Positions 42,257 through 53,041 of a stretch of DNA of 64,000 nt are shown here, one piece after another (position 1 is the first letter of the stretch; the number at the start of each line of letters is the position of its first letter). This DNA is from Gaertneriomyces semiglobifer. Taxonomy: Eukaryota > Chytridiomycota > Chytridiomycetes > Spizellomycetales > Spizellomycetaceae. The notes under the pieces were generated by a model. That model was not told the DNA's origin. It ran no database searches and saw nothing but the letters and a program-made list of their open reading frames with translations. Where the stretch lies: NCBI GenBank assembly GCA_025558075.1, contig JAHLKF010000015.1, forward strand, positions 1-64,000. Reading direction: 5' to 3'. The position numbers and the translations under genes were made by a program.

Positions 42257-42520
42257 TATACACAGGCAAGGTGCAATAAGGGTCAGTTGTCGTTGAACAC
42301 AGGCGGGGTGTTCAATAAGCAGTTGTCGTTGATCGCAGGCAGGGGGATCAATAAGTGTCAGGCGTCGTTAATCGCTGGCAGAGGGATTAACGGTGTCGGG
42401 AGCGTCGTATGTCGGGAAAACAGCGTGATCGCTCGGGCAAGTGAGGAATCGTCGGTAACGGGCCGTTCCACCCGGAGACTGAAGGGCAGAGGATAAGCAG
42501 GTAACAGCTATCGATGCCAA
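42257..42520 (-). repeat. copia 5' leader with short tandem repeats
   Basis: Untranslated leader between primer-binding site and gag. Contains units such as CGTTGATCGCAGGCAGGGGG, related to the expanded block at 7140-7569 of the miniature element. Confidence 0.7.
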
Positions 42521-42533
42521 GGGGCTCATAACC
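42521..42533 (-). other. primer-binding site complementary to initiator tRNA-Met anticodon arm
   Basis: The plus strand reads GGGGCTCATAACC next to the 5' LTR. Eukaryotic initiator tRNA-Met contains GGGCUCAUAACC around its CAU anticodon, so a tRNA cut in the anticodon loop could prime here, as shown for Drosophila copia and yeast Ty5. The same 13 bases sit beside the 5' LTR of the miniature element (7570-7582). Confidence 0.75.
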
Positions 42534-42811
42534 TGTTGCAGAGGGATCCTGCTGATGCTCTGATCCTTCTAATAAGCTTATGTGTATTCAAGTCTAAGGT
42601 TCTAAGAGTACAGTTGAATGCCCGGCATAAGAGAACCACCCGACGGAAAAGGTCACGTGTCGGGTGTTAGGGCACCCAGTCACATGGGTCACGTGCTCAT
42701 GGGCACATGACGCACGTGTATGCACTGATATGGATAAGAACCCATGTCATAGCGCGCGCCCTGGTTAGGGTATCCCTATGACGTGTATGTCATCGGGACC
42801 CCCTTACAACA
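42534..42811 (-). repeat. 5' LTR of copia element
   Basis: 278 bp, TGTTGCAGAGGG...CTTACAACA on the plus strand, followed by TACAC duplication. Confidence 0.95.
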
Positions 42812-42985
42812 TACACCAGCACCAACACCAACACCAGTACCACCACCAGTACCACCACCAGTACCACCACCAACACCAGCATCAGTACCAACCTCAACAC
42901 CAGCATCAGTACCAACACCAACACCAGTACCACCACCAACACCAGTACCACCACCAACACCAGCATCAGTACCGGCACCAGCACA
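42812..42985 (+). repeat. CCA-rich coding repeat in Fanzor N-terminus
   Basis: Degenerate CACCAACACCAGTACCACCA-type units encode a Pro/Thr/Val/Ala-rich tract in the Fanzor frame, with internal larger-unit duplication. Other frames give His/Gln-rich or, on the minus strand, Leu/Val-rich artefacts. Confidence 0.85.
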
Positions 42986-44712
42986 AAAGCATTCCAGCAT
43001 CAAGTGCTCCTTATTGGCCATTCTCAAAGACGGTTATCATGTACCGATCAATGCCTTCATTCGTACTGCAGGCAATCTTGCCTGACACACCACATTTTTC
43101 CTAAAGTACTGGCTGGCCCATTATGACACATCACTTTACAATGCGGACTTTCCATCGATCACTAACAAGCACGTATGGATGGCTTTCCAGTTGCTTAACA
43201 AGGGACCAACCGTACAAAGGTCTGAAGAATCGCAGTGGATTCAGGAAGAACTCTGGCCGTTTGTCAATGGATATTGTGCCATTTTTGGTTTTCAACATCC
43301 ACACCTCAAGTACGATCAACAGACAGCACATTATATTGGGGACAGCATCCTGACAAACATCAAAGTCAACGTGCAAGAGCATTTTATGCAGATGTACTTT
43401 CAGTATATCAACATGCGCTTAGCATTTAAACAAACGGTCCAAACACTCAAGGCACAATCTGATGGAGACGAACAGATCCAACTCTTTTATAACTGTGTGC
43501 GTCAGTTCAAAGGGTACGCCACATTTCAAGTGATACCGACCCAAGATGATTGTGACAACCTACCTGCACCAGAATGGGATCTCTTGCAGGAGCTGTGGAG
43601 CCTCTTTCCACCACAAGACGACTGTTTACAATACAAAATCGTTGCCGACCCTCTTGCCTACATAGGACCCTATTGTGGACTGTCGCGACTTTTTGAGCAA
43701 AATGGCATGCCATTATTCAGTGCGATCCCACTCCGTCAAAGTAGAGTACAATCATCGATCCATATTGACACTGTAATCCTGGCAACACATATTCTTGGAC
43801 TATCTCGCTCACACATCGGCGCAATCACCAAGGAACGAAAGGAAGAGCTATGGGAACAAGTGTTGCGCTTAGAAAAGAAGGTCTTCAAGCACCGAAAACA
43901 TCTTGGCCTAGAGTTTGACTACTCAATTACAACAAATGGGTACAGCGCATCCATCCACCTGAAGCATCCGGCTCTGCGCTACGGCTATAAGCGTCCACAT
44001 CGGTCCAAAGCCGCACTGCAGCAAGAAGTGAAAGGCCTCTATGTCGAGAACCACATGAAAGAGCTACAACATGCACCAAATATTGTAGTCATTGACCCGA
44101 ACAAGCGAGACATGCTTTTTTGTTGAGATATCAAAGAAGGACTTTCATTTCGTTACACATCCAACCAACGGGCATTTGAAACCAAGTCACGTGTGTTCAG
44201 ACGAGAACTAGAAGCCCTCAAAACAGACGTCGGTGTTCAGGATGTCGAGACAGCCATTTCTAGCCACAAAAGCATTGACGTTGAATCATTTGCCGCGTTT
44301 ATTGCATTCTTTCAAGCAAGCACTACGACACTGCAACCTTTCTATGATCAGTCAGTTCACCTGAAGAATCGATTCAAGGCGTATTCACTGAGGCAAAGAT
44401 CTGAAAAGCAAGCTGATCAAGAACATGCGCAAACAGTATGGCAAACGGTTTACTGTGGTTCTTGGAGACTGAAATGATGCCGGACGAACAATGCGATTCC
44501 AGACCTCGAGCAAAACAGTCGGCTTTCGCAAACTGTTCAGCAGAAATAGGATCCCGTGCTTTTTATTGGACGAATATCGAACCTCCTCCCGCTGTCTGTA
44601 CTGTGAAGGCGAGTTGGTCAAAAATTTTGAGACACGTCCCCATTCTCGACCTTGGCAACGTGCACAAGGAGCCACGGAAAAAGTCCACGGCTTGCTGGGT
44701 TGTCCCAACCCT

Positions 44713-44989
44713 TGTTGTAAGGGGGTCCCGGTGATATACACGTCATAGGGATACCCTAACCAGGGCGCGCGCTATGATATGGGTTCTTATCCATATCAGC
44801 ACGCACACGTGCGTCATTTGCCCATGAGCATGTGACCCATGTGACTGGGTGCCCTAACACCTGACACGTGATCTTTTCCGTCGGGTGGTTCTCTTATGCC
44901 GGGCATTCAACTGTACTCTTAGAACCTTAGACTTGAATACACATAAGCTTATTAGAAGGACCAGAGCCTCAGCAGGATCCTCTGCAACA
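44713..44989 (+). repeat. solo LTR of copia family
   Basis: 277 bp, TGTTGTAAGG...CTCTGCAACA, flanked by ACCCT (44708-44712 and 44990-44994). No internal element sequence: a product of LTR-LTR recombination. It splits the Fanzor zinc-finger region (LLGCPNP / DCTKQ). Confidence 0.95.
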
Positions 44990-45159
44990 ACCCTGATTGT
45001 ACAAAGCAAGACTGGCCTCTCCGTCGGGTTCCCAAGCCTGGCTGCAGCGATGTCCGCAGACTCATGAAGATGAAGCTGTTCAACCGAGACGTGCTTAGCA
45101 CCCACAACATGGTCAAGATTGTTCAATTCATGCTGGATCACGATGGACATCGACCCCCT

Positions 45160-45293
45160 ATCTTTAGTAGAATGAGGACATAGTTTGAGCTTTAGATCAT
45201 TACTTTCTCCAGGGCGGTTACATGCCACTCTAGCCGCAAATACCTCTGGCGTGGTGGGTGGCGTGCGAATGCACGTTCATCCGTCACTAGTAC
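45160..45293 (+). ncRNA. Fanzor right end and candidate guide-RNA scaffold
   Basis: Covers the last Fanzor codons, the TAG at 45181, and 110 bp of downstream sequence conserved in the second copy at 27032-27161, ending at ACTAGTAC in both. It can form nested stems: CCAG...CTGG outside GCGG...CCGC between about 45212 and 45250. In characterised Fanzor elements the guide RNA is transcribed from the 3' end of the element and overlaps the end of the ORF, so this is the expected place. RNA status is inferred only. Confidence 0.45.
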
Positions 45294-45296
45294 TAT

Positions 45297-48200
45297 CTAG
45301 TCAACTTTCAGATACAGATCTCCTATCCTGCGCAGAAACTCCCCTATTGCGGTTCGAACCTCTGGCCTGTCCACACTGAGCATGCCGACTACCAACTGGT
45401 AGTACTCAGGAATATGTTGGATAAGTTGACTACGGGTCGCAGGCGCATCTGCAGGCGCTGTAACTGGAAGGGAAATCCAGAGTTCCTCAACGGTCAAAAG
45501 CTCATTCAGCACCTGAACTACCACGGGGCTCCACAACCCAATGTGCAATTCATTTCTTTGAGGCTCTTTCAGAAAGCCCGCATAGCGGCGGAAGAAGTCT
45601 AATGTCTCACGAACGAGATCGCCAACCGACTCGTCGTCATTGCGTTGCTCACTTGGAATACGATAGATAGCAAATAGGACTTTTAGGTAAGTTCCAAAGC
45701 TGACCGTCTCCTGCTTCACCAAATGCGGTAATTGCGGCACGAGACCTCGTCGGAAAATCGCATATCGTAGCTCGTTTTCTTCATTGAACGCCCTTGCAAC
45801 TGCATAACTGTTGTATAAGCATCGTAGCCAGGACCGTCTGTTCGCAGGCGGTATTATGTTGACGGCGAATAGGATGGAGCGCTCAGGATCAGGGAGCTGC
45901 GATTGTGACGTTTGATTATTCACAGCGGGAGCAGGAGTATCACCTTCAATGTAAAGACTCGCGTCGCTTCCCCTCCGTCCGGTACCAACCAGCTTAGTGA
46001 AAGCGATGTCACGCATTGCTTGGACCAGTTCAAGATGTGTGACACATTTAATCAACGTGTGTTCGAAATCCAACGTATCCAACGTCACTGTGATCCCCGA
46101 CGCTCTCGCAGCATCGTACCCTGCCACCAACGCTTGCTTGCCGGTATCACTGTCATCTGTCGGAATCGGTTTTAATCCCTTCCCATAATCACAGCATAGA
46201 AGTTCCACAGGTAGTGTAATTGCAAAAGCCTTTTCGAGCTGTTCAGTGATTAAGTCCCACGCACCGCATTTGCCGAACTTGCCGAGGTTATCTTTCACGA
46301 AGCCATGTAGAAAGATGCCTCCAGTAGTTGCAAGTTTCTCGTCTCTGCGTTGTAGCATGCCAGTCAATAATTCTAAGAGACCTTTTAAAGAATCACCGCG
46401 ACTCTCGCTTGCGAGCCGCACGAATAATGACGTCGTCAGGTCAACCAATAGCCGCAATCCGTGGACCCATATCGCAGTATCCGTTTCCTTGCCACGTGCT
46501 CGGCGCGGCTCTTGAGAATCAGAATCTGTCCGTTCGCTCAAATCCGCAAAGATTGGAAAAATCACGCCGCGTTGGATTTTCTTCCAGTAATCAACGGAGA
46601 ACATATGACCGCTGATTTTGAGGGTATCAAACAAGGTATCCATCGCTCGAGTTCTGACAAGTGAACTGTCAGAGTCAATAATAACACGTGAGAACGCTGA
46701 CAGAATGGGGAACCATTTCAAAAAGAAATGATCTTCGCTCACGGTCCCATCTGGAAGCAGATACGGTTGTGATGAAACTCTCAAAGTAGGTGCAGGCACG
46801 GGCGGGAGCCCATTAACCTGAAGGGTCGGAGTCACAGACTTGATTGCCTCAACTTCACCTTGTGACAGCCTTCTTGGCTTGTTGTCAAAGGTCTCAACCC
46901 CGCGCTTGACGAGATAGCTGGCGCATGCCTGCAGCAATTGAATGCTGCCCATAACTACATCATCCGGGGCAAAGTTGGCATCGAGTAAAGCAAACTCGGC
47001 CAGGCAGGAGATATAGTCCACAAAGGCCCCTGCATTCATAACCGCATCAAAGTGCTCTTTGAAGACGTTCTGAACAATGCCGAAGGCCATCTTCACTAGT
47101 TTACCGTCCCCTGTACTCGTCTGGGCAGCTTTTGCGAGCACTACGAAGATGCTGCGCCAGCCGCTTCGAATGCTTCGCGCCCGAGCGGTGATCATTTGAG
47201 ACATGCTACTCAATATTAGCTCGCGGATGTTCGGATTCGTGTTATGCTTCATGATCCATTCAAAACTTCTCAAGAACTCGTTTTGAGCCGAATAATGCCC
47301 TAATTCTTCTCTCTCAAGGAATTTCATGCTCAATTGGCGCAGAGAGTCCACCGCAAATGTCGACACCATGGGATTCGGGTGGCAGGCAACAGTATTGAAA
47401 TATGGTTGCAATATTCGCCAAATCTGGGTCCATTCAAAACGAATGCGGGGCATATTATAGTACGCAATCTCGACAATCTTCTGTAGTAGGTACATTCTTG
47501 GCATTGCGGTCGACAGTATTCTCGGAATATGTCCTGATGGCGTTGATGGGTCTAAGCCAACCTCTTCCATGGACACATGGCATAAGCAGCGGAAGAAGTG
47601 TATAATGGCAGTTGCTGACAAGTTGAGTGTGTTGGTGAAAATCCGATCTACTGCAACCACTGTTTCCTGCGAATGAAATTCTGCAATGAGCTTTCCTACG
47701 GCGGCATTAGGTTTAGAATTGCTGGTCAAGTCTTCAATGGTACGATAGCCGCCACGAGACGGCAGCGATTTGTCATTGTAAAAATCCTGGTTGTTATCCT
47801 CCGAGTTACGAAAGTCAGAGTCGTTGCTGGTCCTGGCTGTGCGACCAAAGGAAGCATGGTTCGCAATCAATTGAAGCCGCTCGAGCTGTGATATAGCTTT
47901 CAATACCTGCATCCAACTAGACTCCAGATATTCGCCGAGTGCGTTGGCAATCTTTATTAAAGTCTTGATGGCTCGTACATTCTTGGGCTTGATGTCGTGA
48001 ATGTGAGAAAGGCCTGTGAGTTTGGATAATGATGTGACAAAAGCATCTCGTTCAGTCTCCATACGGAAGATACTGGCCAAACGGATAGAGCCCGAGAACC
48101 CTTCAAGGCAGAGATCTACCGGTCGTGGATCGGTAGAAGACGATATGGTGAAGCCATCCACATCCTCCTCCTCAGGGACTGCTTCAAAGGCGAGACTAAA

Positions 48201-51200
48201 GACAGCCATCAACGGCCAAGAAGCTCTCCCAAACATTGGACGCGCTAGCTCTGGACTCATCGCAGTGCGGAACGGCGCAACAGCTCGCTGCGCATTCTGG
48301 ATAAGCTGCTGACTTTTTTGTTGAACGTGTTGAATTTCTCGTCTATAAAGCTCCATCCGTTGACGGTCGTTTAAATCCCCTGCTCCCCATCCGATGGCCA
48401 TCTGTGCTAATTTTCCAACATGCTCTTCCTCCATGATGATCTCGTTAGCAGCTACCTCATCAAAGATGGCCTCAAGGTACTCCTGTGGTAAGTCACCGTC
48501 GTCGTTGATTCCATGGTTATTCTTCACAAACGCAGCCTTGTCCATAGGGTGTTTGATTTGCGGCGAGTGCTGATCAGTATTTAACATAATCACTGAAAAT
48601 GCGAGTGTATAGGCTGCATCAGCTTTAGCAAAGACGTCGGGATTTGTCTCAAAGTAACGGTCGGCAAATTTCTCCATTATGCGGTCAATCTTCTGAGCTT
48701 CGCCGGGTAATCGAAATGTTTGTAAAAATGCGCGAAGCGCAGCTACGAAACCCATGCCTGTGAAGTCTAGCATGTCAATAAATGCGTGCATGACATCTAC
48801 ATTGAAAGCATCGCCCTCGCCCAAATACTCTCCAATGGCAGCTTTGGTAAGAGATTCGTTGTTTCTGAGAAACTGTGCGATTGACATGACATCGTCCTCT
48901 ATGAACCCATGCTGGACCAGCGCGCCCACACCTTTCTTTGGTTTCAGGTTGAACTGTCGGATACATTCACGCAAAAGTTCCTTGCGGGATGCCATGTTCT
49001 CAATCGCGTAGGATTCCTCCTCTGGGGTTACAGCGTCAAAGGAATCCACTGAAGCGCTGCGCCGTGGAAGTCCATATGGCGTCTAAAAGCAGAATATTTA
49101 ACATTAAAGAAAGGGAAGTAACTCAATACAACGGATGCTTACATGCTCCATGGACACTGCTCTTAATGGATTCTTGTTCACCAACACAGGATGAGCCTGT
49201 TTAGTTGCAGATAAAGCGTCCAAAAATGTAGCGGCTGGGTTTTCCGCAGCCGGTTGTGTCGGGGTACTGTCGGATGGGCTTGACGCAGTCGGCTTCTCCT
49301 CACCAAGCGAGGTTCGTGGAATCATGTCCCCAGCACCATAGGTGCTGGATTTTCGGGTATCAAAGCTGCCTCTAATCTTTCTCTTCTCAACAGGCAACCA
49401 TGGCGCGACATCCACACTCCATTCAACTAATGACTGGACAAGTGCAGCCAGACAACAGAGACCCATCAACTTTAACCGTTTCTCTTGCGTCTTAACCATC
49501 TGCTCTCGAGTGTCGAGCCCGGCAGCACTGACGGCGAAACCAACCAGACCTCCTGCCATATTTGCGGAGCTGTTTTCGCGCCCTTGAGAGACACGACTGC
49601 AGACAGTCACAATTCTTTCAAATAAAGATACCATGGCTATGTCGCAATCATAGTTAACATAAAGGTCAGCTAGGGTCTACAAGGCGCCAAAAATCAGTAC
49701 TTGCGGAAACGTACCAAGACATTCAAACGTACCTGAGGATTTTCACAGATCTTCAACAATCCCTGCAGAACCATGCGTTTCTGACTATACGTTGAATTTC
49801 CCATTTCGACAATATGCAAGTAAATGGTATTCAGAAGGACCTCCATCTCCGGTTTGAGTCTGCTACGATAATATCTCATGACCATTAGGAAGATCGAGAG
49901 ACTCAGCTCGAAAAGAACTGGGTTCGTAGTGACACTGTTGCGAGATATCGAAACGCACAGGCTCTGCCTTATAAGGCCCATGTACAACTCGTCCGTTTGG
50001 AATACGGAACCACAATTATTCATGATAGACAGAATCAGCTCCAACGCGAGCTGTCTCGCTTTAACCGCTTGAGTTGATAACTCGCCCATCGGCAAAGCTG
50101 CGACTTCCTTCATAGACGCCACGCTGGAGGCGCTGCTAGGTCCGTGAGGGTTGTCCGACGTGACGGATGCGCGGCACAGAAGTCGGAAGACTATAAAAAC
50201 GTCCTTGCGCAGCAGCTCGTTGTAATGGGCGATAGTCGGATTGTAGGGGTTATTCGCTTCAACAGTGGTGGGCTCCCCGGGCGATTGCGGAGTCGGACTA
50301 GTAGACGATTCGTGATTCGCAACCGTATCTTCGGTGCTATGGGCGGGTTCCGTAACTTCCTCGTCTCCCGTTTCTGCGGGCTCATGGGAGTCTGTGCCAT
50401 GGGCTTCAAGCTCATTACTTCCGTTGGGAACAATGGTAGGCAAAAGTGCATGTGCAGTGTCAAGGTCAGGACTGTCTGGTGTTTCCTCAATCTGCGTTGC
50501 GTGTTTTGCCAGGTCATCAGTAGCCGATGTATCATCACCAGGACTTGCAACCTCATTGATGGATGTATCGCTTGCGAGCGTATCCGATGTCAACGACTTG
50601 GAGTCCGTTGGAAGAATAGCTTCGGTGCCGGTATCGCTTTTTTGCGATGACCTCATGGAATCGTTGGCAACAGATTCTGCAGCCGATTTACTATCTGATG
50701 TGGCCTGCACAATCGTCTCCGGCGTTGATGACAGTCCGGTCCGTATACCAATTAACTTTTCTATTTCCGCCATTGAACCAGTCTCGCGGCTTCGTGCGAG
50801 CACCTGAGAGTATCGTTCCATGCGTGAAAAGATCAAATTGATCATCTGCGTCAGTGACGCCTTTGCGGTCATCTGGTTCACCTGCACCTTGGAGTACAGA
50901 TAAATGTTGAAGCAAGTTTGGACCACTTTCAACAAGGAAACGTCATGGATTTCGCAAGTGGTGGATGTGACAGCAGTAAGCAAGACTTTGAGGACCTGCA
51001 GTTGAACGGCTTCATCCGTCTGTCCACCCAAAAACGTGGTACATACGGTATGTATGATCTCATCTATGAGAAAGGGCTTCGGCGGGTAGTGAGGAGCATC
51101 GGGCACCAAGAGAGAAGAAGACCTTTCCGTGAATATGGGTGGAGCGGAAAGACTCGATGCACCTTCAACGCCGTTTCCACCGTCTGCTTCCGGCGTTGAT

Positions 51201-51568
51201 GCATCAAGTTGTGTCAGTTCTAAACCAGGAGTGGTGGTTGAGCGCCCAGCGTTGGTTCCGCTGTCCTTCGCGTGGGTTATTGGAATCGCACCCCTCAGCA
51301 GGTTGTGGGCGATCAGCTTTTGCAGACAGTCTAAGGCTATTTCCCGCGTTTTAGTGGACTGGCTTGGCTGGCACGCTATCTTGAAAGGTGTCCAATAGCG
51401 ATCAGCACTCAGACTTTCGCTTCCATCGGCGCCAGATCCCTTCTCAAGTGCCAGATTTTGAAGCGCATCCTCAACTGCCTCACGCAATTCCTTGTTGCGG
51501 CCACATTCAGCTTGTAAGCGCTCAAGAGAGGATTGCAGCAATCCCGCTGTCATAGTCGCATCGGGCAT
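45297..51568 (-). CDS. SEC7: SEC7/BIG-family guanine nucleotide exchange factor for ARF
   Basis: Three exons, 49733-51568, 49143-49676 and 45297-49082, with two GT-AG introns give 2051 residues. N-terminal DCB and HUS regions (ALDCLQKLIAHNLLRG; DVFIVFRLLCRASV; QALVKARQLALELILSIMNN-like helix) flank an acidic linker. The Sec7 catalytic domain begins near residue 818: KKGVGALVQHGFIEDD, IGEYLGEGDAFNVDVMHAFI, TFRLPGEAQKIDRIMEKFA with the catalytic Glu, and SVIMLNTDQHSPQIKHPM. HDS repeats follow. These proteins activate ARF1 at the trans-Golgi to build transport vesicles. The ATG at 51568 is the first in frame. The stop TAG lies three bases from the right end of the Fanzor element. Confidence 0.95.
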
Positions 51569-52001
51569 CTTCCATGTCGTGTTCGTGTACAATCCGTTTT
51601 ACCACAATGCACCTCGACTCATTCGCCTACACGTTCCAAGTGCCAGCACAATGCACTCCAGGTATACTTCGTACTAGAATCACAGCAGCCACCCGACAAA
51701 GGATGGACTCTGCAACAAGCCTTGCGTCCAACCGCTCGTTGGAACTTTGATGGGCAAAGGGCTGGTTTCCCCCAACGCGAACATGACTGTGCCACGCGCC
51801 TAGCTCTGCTAGTAGACGCGCACGCAACTTGGTGAGTTTCCAGCGTTTGCGAACACTTGAGCATTGGAAGGAGGATAGAGAAAGCAAGCGCACTCACGCA
51901 CGCACACGAGGGGAACAGCATCTGCAACTTCTAATTGCTTGAAGAGAAGCGATCTTGACAACCCTTTCAAGTCGCGTTTTTCAACAAGAAGCTCCGTCAA
52001 C
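51569..52001. promoter_or_regulatory. divergent promoter region SEC7 / PSMA4
   Basis: 433 bp between the two ATGs. No TATA box stands out. ORFs seen here on both strands are short and unsupported. Confidence 0.4.
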
Positions 52002-52976
52002 ATGGCTCGCCGTTACGACTCACGAACAACGATTTTCTCACCCGAAGGTGGGTATTGGCTGCCAGTTCATGGCCAGTGACTCTGAATACCTTCTTACTCC
52101 TATGTTGTACCAAAGGTCGCTTGTACCAGGTGGAATATGCCATGGAAGCCATCTCTCATGCAGGGACTTGCTTGGGGATCTGGACCAGCGAGGGCGTCGT
52201 ATTGGCGGCAGAGAAGAAGGTCACTAGCAAACTCTTGGAGCAGACTGCCAGTTCTGAAAAGATTTATCAGCTTAGCGAGTGAGTACGGTGGTTATACGGT
52301 CACACGTACTCTTGGGATTCGGCGATGGCCGAGTTGTGCTGACGGTTCTTTTCCTCCTTGCCAGTCATGCGTGCTGTGCTGTAGCCGGTATCACCGCAGA
52401 TGCAAACACTCTCATAAACTACTCCCGAGTGGAGGCGCAAAAGTACCTTCTTACCTACAATGAGCTAATACCCATCGAGCAACTTGTCCAACGATTGTGT
52501 GATCTGAAGCAAGGCTACACGCAATATGGTGGTCTCCGACCTTTCGGTGTATCGTTTTTATACGCCGGGTGGGATCAACATGTTGGATTTCAACTGTATT
52601 ACTCCGACCCCTCTGGGAACTACAGTGGATGGAAGGCTACCTGTATCGGTGCCAACTCGACGAACGCTCAAAGCATTCTCAAGTCGGATTACAAGGAAGA
52701 GATGACATTGAAGGAGGCTAAAGCCTTGGCGATTAAGGTTTTGGCAAAGATAATGGATACAGCGAAGATGGGAAGCGACCAGCGTATGTATAATCAGCCA
52801 CACAGTCGCTGTTACTGTTCCTAACTATATTCTGCGCAGTCGAATTCGCCACGCTGCACAAACGCGAGGATGGCAAGGTCGTTTACCAATTATACAACCC
52901 TGGTGAGATTGAGGAGATGCTCAAAGATCAAGGCGTACTTAACACGGAGACAACGGAAAGTACCTCAACTGTATAA
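52002..52976 (+). CDS. PSMA4: 20S proteasome subunit alpha type-4 (alpha3)
   Basis: Four exons, 52002-52047, 52116-52278, 52365-52783 and 52840-52976, give 254 residues with all GT-AG introns. The N-terminus has the alpha-subunit signature [14 protein letters not shown] then [20 protein letters not shown]. Downstream: [61 protein letters not shown] and [19 protein letters not shown]. It is the yeast Pre9 counterpart, a non-catalytic subunit of the outer ring gating the proteasome channel. The family's charged C-terminal tail is short here. Confidence 0.96.
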
Positions 52977-53041
52977 TTTACGATTTTGAAAAGATCGGTG
53001 GTATATAGCACTCTTGCAATGGATATGTATATCAGTAACTT

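Larger units (their letters stand above)
37448..42811 (-). mobile_element. full-length Ty1/copia retrotransposon with chromodomain
   Basis: 5364-bp element on the minus strand with two 278-bp LTRs differing at three hand-counted positions, flanked by the 5-bp duplication TACAC (37443-37447 and 42812-42816). It carries a primer-binding site (GGTTATGAGCCCC, minus strand of 42521-42533), a polypurine tract (CCGAGGGGGGAG at 37726-37737), gag, protease, integrase, chromodomain, reverse transcriptase and RNase H in copia order. Gag contains one frame change near 41910, so this copy is probably not autonomous although recent. It lies inside the N-terminal coding part of the Fanzor gene. Confidence 0.95.
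37357..45183 (+). pseudogene. Fanzor (eukaryotic TnpB-like RNA-guided nuclease), disrupted
   Basis: Coding pieces 37357-37447, 42817-44712 and 44995-45183 are collinear once the copia element and the solo LTR are set aside. The N-terminus is basic (MARQLKKKRK), followed by a Pro/Thr/Val-rich tract. RuvC-I: VVIDPNKRD with FRYTSNQRAF after it. RuvC-II region: LGD, then FLLDEYRTS with the catalytic Glu. Zinc finger: CLYC ... GC..PDC. RuvC-III: LFNRDVLSTHNM. The D-E-D set survives. Damage: TGA at 43083, 44124 and 44470 (the last replacing the usual Trp of GDW), and a frame change near 44409. Fanzor proteins cut DNA guided by an RNA from the element's 3' end. I see no basis for activity of this copy. 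Confidence 0.88.

Noticed and set aside
42521..42533. tRNA gene fragment
   Set aside because: Only the anticodon-arm match exists and it abuts an LTR end; it is a primer-binding site.
42790..42984. Leu/Val-rich minus-strand ORF that looks like a membrane protein
   Set aside because: Reverse reading of the CCA repeat that encodes the Fanzor Pro-rich tract.
43083..44472. Alternative genetic code with TGA as Trp
   Set aside because: Well-supported genes in the same window (PDK1, RRP40, mS45, sulfurtransferase) end at TGA in the expected place.
50144..50650. 168-codon plus-strand ORF, with others at 50334-50807
   Set aside because: Antisense to the SEC7 acidic linker; no independent features.
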